Below are positions 7,028 to 16,364 of a stretch of 32,016 nucleotides of DNA, one piece after another; within the stretch, counting starts at the first letter, position 1, and each line of letters starts with the position of its first letter. A program made the translations under genes and the position numbers. The stretch lies in the NCBI GenBank assembly GCA_016743925.1, contig JADGFH010000002.1, positions 1 through 32,016 of the forward strand. Direction: 5' to 3'. The DNA comes from Labilibaculum sp. Lineage in GTDB: Bacteria > Bacteroidota > Bacteroidia > Bacteroidales > Marinifilaceae. Under the pieces are notes generated by a model, which saw only the letters and a list, made by a program, of their open reading frames with translations, was not told the DNA's origin and searched no databases.

Positions 7028-10000
7028 ATGAAGAGATTAGTTATTATATATATCTGTGTACTGTTATCTACAATAAATGTTTTTGCTCAAAAAAAGGAGA
7101 TGACGAGTGCCCCTTCTCGTGATTTGCTTGATCATTCGATCTTTTTTGTTGGAGATATTGGAGAAGGGCCTATTGTTGATGCAAATATCAATATGTTGAA
7201 GCGTCAAATGAATAAGGTGAATGAAAAAGGGACTGTTGTTTTTCTTGGTAATTCAATTTCTAAAGAATACGCAAAGGAAACTATTGAAGAGATAGATGCA
7301 GGAGATCCACATTTAGTTAGTTTGTTGAATTCGATTAAGGATTTTTCAGGAGAACTTATTTTTATTCCTGGAGAAAAAGAGTGGAATCAAGGCAGAAAGC
7401 ATGGTTGGGAAGCCTTAATGAATTTAGAAACGTTTGTTGAAGATTATCTTGATCGAGGAGATGTTTTTCTTCCATCAGGTGGATGTCCGGGCCCAATTGA
7501 AATTGATTTAACAGGTGAGGTTGTATTGCTAATTGTGGATTCGCAATGGTGGTTGCATTTAGGAGATAAGCCAGAGGCTGAATGTGGTTTAGAAAATACC
7601 TCAGATTTTTTAATATTACTTAGTGATGCGATAAAACGAAATAAGAATAAGAAGATTGTATTTGCGTCGCACCATCCAGTTTATAGTGCAGGAAATCATG
7701 GTGGTAATTTCGCTTTTCCTGGACCTGTTGAATTGTATCGAAAGTTATTCGGAACTTCACAGGATTTTGCTTATCCTTTTTACAAGCAAATGAGATATAT
7801 GGCTCGTAAAATTGGTGTTGGACATGATAATCTCATTAGTGTATCTGCTCACGATAACAGTTTACAGTTTGCGAGAAAAGACGGTTCTTTCTTTGTTGTT
7901 TCTGGTTCGGGAAGTAAGAGTGAATATGTATCTCAGAAAAAAATGGATGTTGCTCTTCGTAAAGTTGGGTTCACACGTTTAAATTTTTATTCGAATAATG
8001 AAGTTTGGTTAGAATTTTGGACATTAGGCGAGAATGGAAATGAAGAAGAGCATTTAGCTTATAGAGAAAAGTTGTATACCAAGGATGTGCAATCTGATGA
8101 AGATTTACTTGAGAAATATAAAGAAATTAGTTTTACAGATAGCACAATAACCATAGCTGCTAGTCAATTTTACAGGACAGATAGTAAACTAAAGAAGAAA
8201 TTTTTGGGAACCAATTATCGAAAAGATTGGGCAACGCCAATTAAAGTTCCAGTGTTTGATATTGGAACAGAAAAAGGAGGCTTAAAAATTTTAAAAAGAG
8301 GAGGAGGACAACAAACTCGTTCCTTGCGATTAGAGGCCGCTGATAGAAAACAATACGTATTACGATCTGTAGAAAAATACACAGAGAGAGCTATTCCCGC
8401 TGGACTTCAAGGAACTTTAGTAGCTAAAATTGTACAAGATGGAATTTCAGAATCCTATCCTTATGCAGCATTGGCAGTTCCTAAAATGGCAAAAGCGCTT
8501 GGTGTTTATCATACAAACCCTAAAATTGTTTATGTGCCAGATGATCCCAGATTTGGTATTTACCAAGATGGATTTAAAAATGGATTGTTTTTATTCGAAG
8601 AACGACCTAAAGGAGATATGTCTGGATGGGATAATTTTGGTAATTCCAAAAGTATCTTGAGTACTGATAAATTACTTGCTAAAAGATTTAAGAATTCAGA
8701 TCTGCAAATTGATGAAACTGCGGTCCTAAGAGCTCGTTTGTTTGATATTTTTTTGAACGATTGGGATAGACACGATGATCAGTGGAGATGGGCAACATTT
8801 AAGAAAGATGGAAAAACCATTGCCAGACCAATTCCTCGTGATCGTGATCAGGTTTTCTTTTACAGTGATGGAGCAATTCCATGGTTAATTAGAAGAAAAT
8901 GGGCTATGCCAAAATTTCAAGCCTTCGATTCGATTGTTGAAAATGTTGTTGGCTTAGGATTTAATGCACGTTATTTCGATCGAAATTTTTTGCAATCTCG
9001 AGAAAAAGAGGATTGGATCAAAATGGCTGAGGAACTAAAGTCGAAATTATCTGATGAGCTTATTGAAGAATCGATTAAAGGTTTACCAAAGGAAGTTTAT
9101 GAGATTTCAGGATTGGAAATTATAGCAAAATTAAAAGCACGAAGAGAACAATTGTCAGATTTAGCTGAAGAGTTTTATTCTTTTTTAGCAAAGGATGTTG
9201 ATGTTACAGGAACGAATGATCAGGAACAATTTGACATTAACTGGTTGGCAGATGGACAATTAAAAGTGGAGACGCATCGATTAAGCAAAAAAGGAAATAA
9301 GAAGGAATTGCTCTATAGTCGAACATTTAAGAAAGAAGAAACAAATGAGGTTAGAATTTTTGGCTTAGATGGAAAGGACCGGTTCGAACTTAAAGGGAAT
9401 AAGGAGAATGGAATAAAACTTAGAATTGTTGGTGGAAAAGGAAAAGATAAATTTAAGTTGAAGGAGACCAAAAGACAAAATCTAAGCTTATACGATAAAA
9501 AGAAAACAAGTATTAAAGGAGATGGTGAATTTAAGAATAAGCTTGGGAAGAGTTCAGAAGTAAATAACTACAATCGTAAATCGTTTAAATACGATGTGGT
9601 AAGTCCTAATGTGAATCTTAATTTTGTAAGTGATGACGGATTGATATTGGGGGCAGGAGTAAATGTAAAAAAACAAGGATTTAATAAAGAACCATACGGA
9701 GTACTGCATAAATTTATAACCAATTATGCTTTTGCATATCCTTCTGTAGAAGTAAAATATTCAGGCGAATTTAGACAAGTTTTTAGAAAAACGGATTTCT
9801 TAGCGGATGTACAATACAACACACCAAATTTTCAAGGGTATTATTACGGTTTTGGTAATGAAACGAAAAATGTAAAAAGTGATGATGATCGTTACAACCG
9901 AATTCGAATGGCTCGATTTGAGTTTAATTCGAGCTTTAGGAGATGGATTGGTAAAAATCATAGTATTGCCATTGGTGCCTTTTATCAGCAATTAAAACTG

Positions 10001-10645
10001 AAAGCTACACCAGAACGATTTGTTACAGATTTTTCAAATCCGGATAACAATTTGAATTTGTTAACAGATTTTAGTGCTAGAAAATATTTGGGACTTAAGA
10101 TAAATTATTTATGGGATTCTCGTGATAGTAAGATTGTTCCTTCTCGAGGGATTTATTGGTCTTCATCTTGGAAATACTATAAAGGACTAGAAGATAATGA
10201 TCGTAATTTCCAAAAGATGGAGACTGATTTGCGAATGTACATGAGTTTTGGTAGACCTCAGCGAACCATTTTAGCGATGCGATTTGGAGCTGCTCACAAT
10301 ACCAATGGATACTCTTTTGCTCAAGCAAATAGATTGGGATTAAAATCAAATTTAAGAGGGTATCGACAAGAGCGTTTTGCAGGAGATGATATGGTTTATC
10401 AAAACTCAGATTTAAGACTTCGTCTTGCTCGTTTTAAATCTTATTTGGTTAATGGCGAATTTGGAGTTCTTGGATTTAATGATTTTGGACGTGTATGGGT
10501 TGAAGATGAGAAATCGAATAAATGGCATCATGGTTACGGTGGTGGATTTTGGTTTACACCTTATAAATTAATGGTGGTTACTGCTAATTTTAGTCACTCA
10601 GTTGAAGATGATATTTTCTCAATTGAATTCAAATACATGTTTTAA
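7028..10645 (+). CDS. Metallophosphoesterase–kinase-like–Omp85 barrel protein
   Basis: A 1205-residue outer-membrane protein with signal peptide (1-20, ending 'VFAQ'). ATG 7028 is preferred to the in-frame TTG at 7022. Residues about 37-330 are a calcineurin-like phosphoesterase: 'FVGDIGEGP' (41-48), 'FLGNSIS', 'SHHPVYSAGNHGG' (about 214-226) and 'SAHDN' (about 273-277). Residues about 400-700 carry a kinase-like signature: Gly-rich 'KRGGGQQTRSLRL', 'KQYVLRSVEKY' (about 440), 'FLNDWDRHDDQW' (D580) and 'PIPRDRDQV' (D605/D607). A linker with 'IFGLDGKDRFEL' and 'IVGGKGKDKFKL', RTX-like strands, precedes a C-terminal beta-barrel (about 857-1205) of the Omp85/surface-antigen type ending in Phe. 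The 'PSRGIYWSSSWKYY' and 'NGYSFAQANRLGLKSNLRGY' segments fit Omp85 barrel strands. Function unknown; a surface phosphotransfer or translocation role is only inference. Confidence 0.85.
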   Translation: MKRLVIIYICVLLSTINVFAQKKEMTSAPSRDLLDHSIFFVGDIGEGPIVDANINMLKRQMNKVNEKGTVVFLGNSISKEYAKETIEEIDAGDPHLVSLLNSIKDFSGELIFIPGEKEWNQGRKHGWEALMNLETFVEDYLDRGDVFLPSGGCPGPIEIDLTGEVVLLIVDSQWWLHLGDKPEAECGLENTSDFLILLSDAIKRNKNKKIVFASHHPVYSAGNHGGNFAFPGPVELYRKLFGTSQDFAYPFYKQMRYMARKIGVGHDNLISVSAHDNSLQFARKDGSFFVVSGSGSKSEYVSQKKMDVALRKVGFTRLNFYSNNEVWLEFWTLGENGNEEEHLAYREKLYTKDVQSDEDLLEKYKEISFTDSTITIAASQFYRTDSKLKKKFLGTNYRKDWATPIKVPVFDIGTEKGGLKILKRGGGQQTRSLRLEAADRKQYVLRSVEKYTERAIPAGLQGTLVAKIVQDGISESYPYAALAVPKMAKALGVYHTNPKIVYVPDDPRFGIYQDGFKNGLFLFEERPKGDMSGWDNFGNSKSILSTDKLLAKRFKNSDLQIDETAVLRARLFDIFLNDWDRHDDQWRWATFKKDGKTIARPIPRDRDQVFFYSDGAIPWLIRRKWAMPKFQAFDSIVENVVGLGFNARYFDRNFLQSREKEDWIKMAEELKSKLSDELIEESIKGLPKEVYEISGLEIIAKLKARREQLSDLAEEFYSFLAKDVDVTGTNDQEQFDINWLADGQLKVETHRLSKKGNKKELLYSRTFKKEETNEVRIFGLDGKDRFELKGNKENGIKLRIVGGKGKDKFKLKETKRQNLSLYDKKKTSIKGDGEFKNKLGKSSEVNNYNRKSFKYDVVSPNVNLNFVSDDGLILGAGVNVKKQGFNKEPYGVLHKFITNYAFAYPSVEVKYSGEFRQVFRKTDFLADVQYNTPNFQGYYYGFGNETKNVKSDDDRYNRIRMARFEFNSSFRRWIGKNHSIAIGAFYQQLKLKATPERFVTDFSNPDNNLNLLTDFSARKYLGLKINYLWDSRDSKIVPSRGIYWSSSWKYYKGLEDNDRNFQKMETDLRMYMSFGRPQRTILAMRFGAAHNTNGYSFAQANRLGLKSNLRGYRQERFAGDDMVYQNSDLRLRLARFKSYLVNGEFGVLGFNDFGRVWVEDEKSNKWHHGYGGGFWFTPYKLMVVTANFSHSVEDDIFSIEFKYMF

Positions 10646-10678
10646 GTAGTATTTTGCAGAAAAAGTAAAACGAAATAA

Positions 10679-11080
10679 ATGGATAACGAAAAGCCTGATT
10701 TGAAAGATGGTCGTATTTTATTGGTTGAGGACGATTTTGTAAATGGCAAGATTATATCGCGTCTTTTAGAGATGGATAACATTCCAACTGATTGGGTCAA
10801 GAATGGGAAGGAGGCTATCGACTTTTATCTTAAGAACAAGGATTCTGTCTTGATGGTTTTTATGGATTTACAAATGCCAATAGTAGATGGTTATAAGGCA
10901 ACTGTAGGTTTAAGAGAAAATGGCTTTATGAGACCAATTGTAGCTATGACTGCAAATGCATTTTCTAATGATAATATAAAATCAAAGGAAGCAGGTATGA
11001 ATGATTTTCTACTGAAGCCTGTTTCGAAAATGGATTTGTTCATGATGATAGAGAAATGGGTTAATATAGACAAAAAATAA
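10679..11080 (+). CDS. Stand-alone response regulator receiver protein
   Basis: A 133-residue CheY-like single receiver domain with no output domain. The acidic pocket (E17, D18, D19 in 'LLVEDDF'), phospho-acceptor D63 ('VFMDLQMP'), switch T91 ('AMTAN') and K113 ('LLKPV') are all present, so it should be phosphorylatable. The 'MDLQMPIVDG' and 'AMTANAF' wording is that of receivers paired with hybrid kinases or phosphorelays. It starts 33 bp after the phosphoesterase/barrel gene; a near-consensus box TATTTTG at 10650-10656 may give it its own start. No kinase is adjacent; the truncated kinase-like gene at the right edge carries its own receiver. Its partner is unknown. Confidence 0.93.
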   Translation: MDNEKPDLKDGRILLVEDDFVNGKIISRLLEMDNIPTDWVKNGKEAIDFYLKNKDSVLMVFMDLQMPIVDGYKATVGLRENGFMRPIVAMTANAFSNDNIKSKEAGMNDFLLKPVSKMDLFMMIEKWVNIDKK

Positions 11081-11095
11081 ATTTGATAGTAGTAA

Positions 11096-11125
11096 CTGTA
11101 AAAACTACTTATTCCATTATTTTTG
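11096..11125 (+). promoter_or_regulatory. topB promoter
   Basis: CTG (11096-11098), a 19-bp spacer and an exact TATTTTTG (11118-11125) give a Bacteroidota-type promoter. The inferred start near 11132 leaves a leader of about 60 nt before the topB ATG. Confidence 0.6.
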
Positions 11126-11193
11126 TAGACATAATTAGAAAAAATAGATTAATGGTCAGGAATACTTTGACTAAAAAAATAGAAGATTAACGC

Positions 11194-13557
11194 ATGATAG
11201 TTTGTATAGCCGAGAAACCAAGTGTAGCACGTGAAATTGCCCTAATTTTAGGTGCAAAGAGTAAAAGAGATGGATATTTCGAAGGGAATGGTTATCAGGT
11301 TTCATGGACTTTTGGACATTTATGTGGCTTAAAAGAGCCTCATGAGTACGATCTGAATTGGAAGTATTGGCATATGAATGACTTGCCTCTAATACCTCCT
11401 CGCTTTGGAATTAGGGTAATTGATGATACTGGAGTACAAAAGCAATTTGATACCCTCGAAAAATTAATTTCTAATGCTACAGAAGTTATAAATTGTGGTG
11501 ATGCTGGTCAAGAAGGAGAGGTGATTCAACGTTGGGTTTTACACAAAGCAAAATGCAATGTGCCAATTAAACGACTTTGGATTTCGTCTCTTACAGAAGA
11601 GGCCATTCGAGATGGATTCAAGAACCTTCGAGATGGAAAAGAGTTTGACAAGTTGTATGCTGCAGGATCGTCGCGAGCAATTGGTGACTGGTTATTAGGA
11701 ATAAATGCAACTCGACTTTATACATTGAAATATGCCAATGGGAAATCGGTACTTTCTATTGGTCGCGTGCAAACGCCTACATTGGCATTGATTGTGAATC
11801 GCCAAAAAGAAATTGAAAATTTCAAACCACAGACTTACTGGGAATTAAAAACAACATATAGAGAGGTTAGCTTTGCGGTTACTCGAGGGAGATTTGACAA
11901 AAAGGAAGAAGGAGTTGGATTTTTAGATAAGATCAAATCTGAGCCTTTCGAAATTGTCTCAGTAGCAAAAAAGAGTGGGAAAGAACAACCACCTCGTTTG
12001 TACGATTTAACTTCATTGCAGGTTGATTGTAACCGTAAACTAAATTTATCAGCCGAAGATACGCTTCGTATGATTCAAAGCCTATATGAAAAGAAATTAA
12101 CTACTTATCCGAGGGTTGATACAACTTATCTTACCGATGATCTTTATAAAAAGATACCAGGAATTCTTAAGAAATTAACACCCTTTAGTGAATTTACCGA
12201 ACCATTATTAAAAGATAAAATCAAAAAAACTAAAAAGGTTTTTGATGATAAAAAGGTAACTGATCACCATGCAATTATACCTACGGGGGTTTTACCATCA
12301 GGCTTAACCTACGATGAAAAACAGGTTTATGATATTGTTACTCGTCGTTTTATATCTGTGTTTTATCCTGATTGTAAGGTGAGTCATACTACGGTTTTAG
12401 GAAAAGTAACAACCATTGATTTTAAGGCTACTGGTAAGCAGATTTTGGAACCAGGATGGAGAGTTTTGTATGCAAAAGATAGTAATGTTGGAGAAGGAGT
12501 AATTCTTCCTGCTTTTGTTAAAGGAGAGAGTGGAGAGCATAAGCCAGACTTGGCAGAAAAGCAAACTCAGGCGCCTAAATTTTATTCGGAAGCTACCTTG
12601 CTTCGTGCTATGGAAACAGCTGGTAAACATGTAGATGATGATGAGCTGAGAGATTTGATGAAGGAGAATGGAATTGGTCGTCCTTCAACACGTGCAAATA
12701 TTATTGAGACCTTGTTTAAAAGGAAGTATATAAAGCGCGAAAAGAAACGTTTAGAAGCTACTATTACCGGAGTTCAGTTGATTGATACTATTCAGAATGA
12801 AATGCTTAAATCAGCAGAGTTAACGGGGCAGTGGGAGAAGAAACTACGTGAGATTGAGCTTGGCAATTATGAAGTCAATCAATTTATGGCAGAGTTGAAG
12901 AATATGGTTGTTGGTATTGTTTGGGATGTGAAATCTCGCAAGAATATCAGTCAAATTGAAGTGATAGATGAAGAAAAAGAAAAGGCTAGAAAAAAGGCAG
13001 AAGCAAAAGCGAAGCCAAAAGAAAAGAAAGAGCTGACTTGCCCGAAATGTAAGGAAGGGAAAATATTAAAAGGGAAATCTGCTTGGGGATGTACCAATTG
13101 GGGGAACGATTGTAAAATCAGAATTCCTTTTGAATATGCAGGTAAAAAGCTAACGGATAAACAAGTTGAAGCTTTGGTGTTAAAGCTAAAAACACCTAAA
13201 ATTAAAGGGTTTGATATTGATGGAAAAAAGCAAAATGGGCACTTGGCCTTTGCTCCCGATTTTAATATCGATTTTATAGGAGATGAACCAGAAGTTTGGA
13301 CTTGCCCTGTATGTAAAACAGGTACGTTACTAAAAGGAAATGCTGCTTTCGGATGTTCCAATTACAGGAATGGTTGTAAGTTCATTGTACCATTCGTATT
13401 TATGGAGAAAAAAATGACCGAAGCCCAAATAAAATCATTGGCTACGCAAGGAAAAACGGGATTAATTAAAGGCTTTATAGATCCTCAATCGAAAGAAACT
13501 GTAAATGGGAAATTGATTTTAGATAACCAAGGGAAGATTATCTTTGGGAGGCAGTAA
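11194..13557 (+). CDS. topB: DNA topoisomerase III (type IA)
   Basis: A 787-residue type IA topoisomerase, which breaks and rejoins one DNA strand to decatenate and relax DNA. The TOPRIM domain starts at 'IAEKPSVAREIA' (5-16); its acidic loop reads 'GDAGQEGE' (102-109), with Gly105 and Gln106 where most relatives have Asp and Arg (DPDREGE). The catalytic Tyr is Y305 in 'LTTYPRVDTTYL', and 'SIGRVQTPTL' and 'NGIGRPSTRA' are conserved. Two tandem C-terminal repeats start at C616 and C704, each with CPxC…GC…C, then 'PF…KK.T..Q' and 'IKGF', the topoisomerase C-terminal repeat (Toprim_Crpt), probably zinc-binding. It is longer than E. coli TopB (about 650) because of these repeats. Monocistronic, convergent with the sixA-like gene. 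Confidence 0.95.
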   Translation: MIVCIAEKPSVAREIALILGAKSKRDGYFEGNGYQVSWTFGHLCGLKEPHEYDLNWKYWHMNDLPLIPPRFGIRVIDDTGVQKQFDTLEKLISNATEVINCGDAGQEGEVIQRWVLHKAKCNVPIKRLWISSLTEEAIRDGFKNLRDGKEFDKLYAAGSSRAIGDWLLGINATRLYTLKYANGKSVLSIGRVQTPTLALIVNRQKEIENFKPQTYWELKTTYREVSFAVTRGRFDKKEEGVGFLDKIKSEPFEIVSVAKKSGKEQPPRLYDLTSLQVDCNRKLNLSAEDTLRMIQSLYEKKLTTYPRVDTTYLTDDLYKKIPGILKKLTPFSEFTEPLLKDKIKKTKKVFDDKKVTDHHAIIPTGVLPSGLTYDEKQVYDIVTRRFISVFYPDCKVSHTTVLGKVTTIDFKATGKQILEPGWRVLYAKDSNVGEGVILPAFVKGESGEHKPDLAEKQTQAPKFYSEATLLRAMETAGKHVDDDELRDLMKENGIGRPSTRANIIETLFKRKYIKREKKRLEATITGVQLIDTIQNEMLKSAELTGQWEKKLREIELGNYEVNQFMAELKNMVVGIVWDVKSRKNISQIEVIDEEKEKARKKAEAKAKPKEKKELTCPKCKEGKILKGKSAWGCTNWGNDCKIRIPFEYAGKKLTDKQVEALVLKLKTPKIKGFDIDGKKQNGHLAFAPDFNIDFIGDEPEVWTCPVCKTGTLLKGNAAFGCSNYRNGCKFIVPFVFMEKKMTEAQIKSLATQGKTGLIKGFIDPQSKETVNGKLILDNQGKIIFGRQ

Positions 13558-13559
13558 AT

Positions 13560-13583
13560 CCCAAGGAGGTTTTGCCCCCTTGG
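13560..13583. terminator. Hairpin between convergent topB and sixA-like genes
   Basis: CCAAGGAGG (13561-13569) pairs with CCCCCTTGG (13575-13583) with one mismatch and a 5-nt loop. No strong U-tract follows on either strand, so it may be a weak or factor-assisted terminator. Confidence 0.5.
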
Positions 13584-13598
13584 AATTATAAATAAAAT

Positions 13599-14102
13599 CT
13601 ATACTTCTTTATATTTTTTAGGATATTCGTAAAAGGAAAGCTTCCATGTTCTAACTTCAATATCAGTCCATTCTTCAATGTCAAACTCAATACCAATTAC
13701 GGTACAAGTTGGTACTGATTCATAAAATTCTTCGGTAAGATTAAATGCTAAGTATTCAATGCTCGGATTGTGCCCAACAATCATAACTGTTTCGTGATCT
13801 TTTCCTAATTGATCAAGCATGCCTAAAAATTCATGAGTTGTAAAGCCATCATACAGGTCATCAATTTTCTCTATCATTTCAGTCGGATATTTTAAGATAT
13901 CCGCAAAGAGTAGAGTCGTTTCAATAGCTCTGTTAGCTGGACTCGATATAATTAAATTAGGAATAAGGTTTTTTAACAACAGCTTGTTTGCAATCAACTT
14001 AGAATCATTAATACCTCTCTCTTTCAGGCTACGCTGATAGTCGGTAATATCATATCGAATCATTTCAGTTTTAGCGTGTCGAACAAGAATAAGTCGTTTC
14101 AT
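13599..14102 (-). CDS. sixA: SixA-type phosphohistidine phosphatase
   Basis: A 167-residue histidine-phosphatase (phosphoglycerate-mutase-like) protein. The RH motif is R8-H9 ('LVRHAKTE'), with R58 in 'SSPANRAIET' and the second catalytic His H111 in 'VGHNPSIEYLAF'. The small size and 'RHAKTE' form match SixA, which dephosphorylates phosphohistidine on signalling proteins in E. coli. It starts 20 bp after the ppk1 stop on the same strand, so the two are an operon. A role on polyphosphate or another phospho-compound linked to Ppk1 is possible; the true substrate cannot be read from sequence. Confidence 0.88.
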   Translation of the reverse strand: MKRLILVRHAKTEMIRYDITDYQRSLKERGINDSKLIANKLLLKNLIPNLIISSPANRAIETTLLFADILKYPTEMIEKIDDLYDGFTTHEFLGMLDQLGKDHETVMIVGHNPSIEYLAFNLTEEFYESVPTCTVIGIEFDIEEWTDIEVRTWKLSFYEYPKKYKEV

Positions 14103-14122
14103 GGGCTGTGGGTTTTTGTTTA

Positions 14123-16231
14123 TTATAAGATCTGATTTTTATTCATTTGCTTGGGCTTCCTAGCAGTTTCCTTTTTGTTTAGATATTCGGTTATTTCAAG
14201 TTGAGATTGAATTAATTTATCATTTCCGTTAATTGGTATTGGAAGGTTGTTGAGTTTACTATCCAACATGCGGGCGCTTACATTATCTTTTAATTGAATG
14301 TTGATAATATCCAATACTTCTTTTTTGATTTTAAGATCCTGAATTGGAAAAGCGCACTCAATTCTTCTGTGAAGGTTTCGATTCATCCAATCGGCAGAGG
14401 ATAGGTACAATAAATCTTCTCCATTGTTATGGAAATAGAAGGCACGCGCATGTTCTAAATACTGATCGACAATACGAATAACTCGAATGTTTTTCGCGTA
14501 AGTTTTGTTGGGTTTTAAGCAGCAAATACCTCTAATTATTAAATCTATTTTTACTCCTTTTTCGCTAGCTTCGTATAATTTGGCAATCATATTTCTTTCT
14601 TGAAGGCCATTCATTTTAAGAATGATATGGCCTTTGCTGCCATTTTTCACATTTTCAATTTCTTGATCAATTAAGGCGGTAAGACCAGAGCGTAAATTAA
14701 ACTTACCAACCATAAGTTTTTTAAACTCATAGCCTGGAGTTTGATTTTCTAAATAATCGAAAAGCTGTTTCAGTTCAGATATTATAACTTCATCGGAAGT
14801 GAACAAACCATGATCCGCATAAATTTTTGCTGTTTTCTCGTTAAAATTGCCGGTACTTAAAAAAGCGTAATCTTTTTTATCGCCTTTTCGAACTATCATT
14901 GCTATTTTAGCGTGTACTTTTAAACCAGGAATACTGTCAATAATTGTTACCCCGGCCTTTCGCATTTCTCGTGCCGATTTAAGATTGGCTTCTTCGTCGA
15001 AACGTGCTTTTACCTCAACAAAAACAGTTACTTTCTTCCCGTTTAATGCAGCATTGATTAATGCATTTACAACAGCCGAATTATCTGCAACACGATATTG
15101 AGTAGCTTTTATTTCTTCCACTTTAGGATCGATGGCAGCCTCGTTTAAAAAACGTATTACATATTCGTACGATTGATATGGGAAATGGAGAATATGATCC
15201 TTTTTACCGATGGTTTTAAATACAGATTTATTCATCTGCAAAGCTTTCACTTTCATAGGTGGAGTTGATACTCGTTCCAGTTCTGGTTGTTTAGGATTCG
15301 GAAATCCAAAGAAATCCTGAAAGTTATGATAGCGTGCACCTTTAACCATGTTATTACCAACTAGGTTAAAAGAATCTTTTAAGAATTTCAAAAAATCTTT
15401 TGGAATACTTTCATCATACAAAAAGCGGGAAGGAGACCCAATTTCCCGTTTTTTAAGACTGCTTTCAATTAATTTAATCAAGTCGCCTGAATATTCGTCT
15501 TCAATTAACAAATCGGCATCTCTACTTAGCTTAAAGCTATAGCTCGAATCGATTTTATAGCCAGGAAACAAAACTTTCATCCTTTTCTTAATGATATCAT
15601 CGAGAAACATGATGTAATGTTTGCCATCTTTTTCAGGTAGTTCAATAAATCGAGCAAAACGATGACTCGGAACCTTTATAATGGCATATCGAGCTCTACG
15701 AACCTTGGGTGTACCTTCTTCTTCTTTTTTGCTTCTCTTTTTATAGAGCTTTACAGCAATGTAAACTACGTTGTTTTGCAGAAAGGGTTGAATCTGCTTT
15801 TTAAGCAGAAGCATCGGTTGCGCGTGTGGCAATAAATTATCGAGAAAGTAATCTTTTACAAATTGATGATGTTCATCACTTAACTCTTCGTCACGATATA
15901 GAATAATATTGTTCTCTTTTAATGCAGGTATGATATCTTGGGTGAAAACCTGACCAAATTTATTTTGTTGGAGATCTACCTCTGTATTAATGTTTTTTAG
16001 AATTGCATCTGGGTTTTCTCTTAAATTAGATTTGTCCTCTGCTGGCAATTCGGTAAAGCGTTTGTAGGTTCCAACCCGAACTCGATAAAATTCATCTAGG
16101 TTAGAAGAGTAAATTGCAAGGAATTTTATTCTTTCGTAGAGGGGAAGATTTGGGTTAGCTGCCTCTTCAAGAACTCTTTTATTGAAGGACAACCAACTTA
16201 AATCTCTATTAAGGAACTGATATTTTGGCAT
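14123..16231 (-). CDS. ppk1: Polyphosphate kinase 1
   Basis: A 702-residue Ppk1, which polymerises the terminal phosphate of ATP into inorganic polyphosphate through an autophosphorylated histidine. The N-terminal domain opens with 'NRDLSWLSFNKRVLEEA' and 'SSNLDEFYRVRVG' (diagnostic). H440 in 'SIPGLKVHAKIAMI' corresponds to the phosphorylated His of E. coli PPK (H435). 'FLSTGNFNEKTAKIYADHGLFT' and 'LYLSSADWMNRNLHRRIECAFPI' form the C-terminal PLD-like catalytic halves. Length is normal (about 690). Start ATG 16231. An 8-bp-armed inverted repeat at 16252-16269 sits 21-38 bp upstream and may be an operator. It is the first gene of a ppk1–sixA operon. Confidence 0.96.
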   Translation of the reverse strand: MPKYQFLNRDLSWLSFNKRVLEEAANPNLPLYERIKFLAIYSSNLDEFYRVRVGTYKRFTELPAEDKSNLRENPDAILKNINTEVDLQQNKFGQVFTQDIIPALKENNIILYRDEELSDEHHQFVKDYFLDNLLPHAQPMLLLKKQIQPFLQNNVVYIAVKLYKKRSKKEEEGTPKVRRARYAIIKVPSHRFARFIELPEKDGKHYIMFLDDIIKKRMKVLFPGYKIDSSYSFKLSRDADLLIEDEYSGDLIKLIESSLKKREIGSPSRFLYDESIPKDFLKFLKDSFNLVGNNMVKGARYHNFQDFFGFPNPKQPELERVSTPPMKVKALQMNKSVFKTIGKKDHILHFPYQSYEYVIRFLNEAAIDPKVEEIKATQYRVADNSAVVNALINAALNGKKVTVFVEVKARFDEEANLKSAREMRKAGVTIIDSIPGLKVHAKIAMIVRKGDKKDYAFLSTGNFNEKTAKIYADHGLFTSDEVIISELKQLFDYLENQTPGYEFKKLMVGKFNLRSGLTALIDQEIENVKNGSKGHIILKMNGLQERNMIAKLYEASEKGVKIDLIIRGICCLKPNKTYAKNIRVIRIVDQYLEHARAFYFHNNGEDLLYLSSADWMNRNLHRRIECAFPIQDLKIKKEVLDIINIQLKDNVSARMLDSKLNNLPIPINGNDKLIQSQLEITEYLNKKETARKPKQMNKNQIL

Positions 16232-16251
16232 ATGTAATTTGCTAAAGTGTA

Positions 16252-16269
16252 TTTATCTGTTCAGATAAA
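16252..16269. promoter_or_regulatory. Inverted repeat upstream of ppk1, possible operator
   Basis: TTTATCTG-TT-CAGATAAA is a perfect 8-bp inverted repeat with a 2-bp spacer. Its position just upstream of ppk1 suits a dimeric regulator. The binding protein is unknown. Confidence 0.4.
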
Positions 16270-16364
16270 ATTAAGCAAATTTTTGATTCCTTAGATAATA
16301 AATTGGAGCTTAAACAAGAGTATTTGGTAAAGATGTGGTGAATAAAATCTTATTTAGTACTTAT

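Noticed and set aside
11088..11110. AGTAGT/ACTACT stem between the receiver gene and topB as a terminator
   Set aside because: Only 6 bp, A-T rich, with no U-tract, and it overlaps the promoter region of topB.
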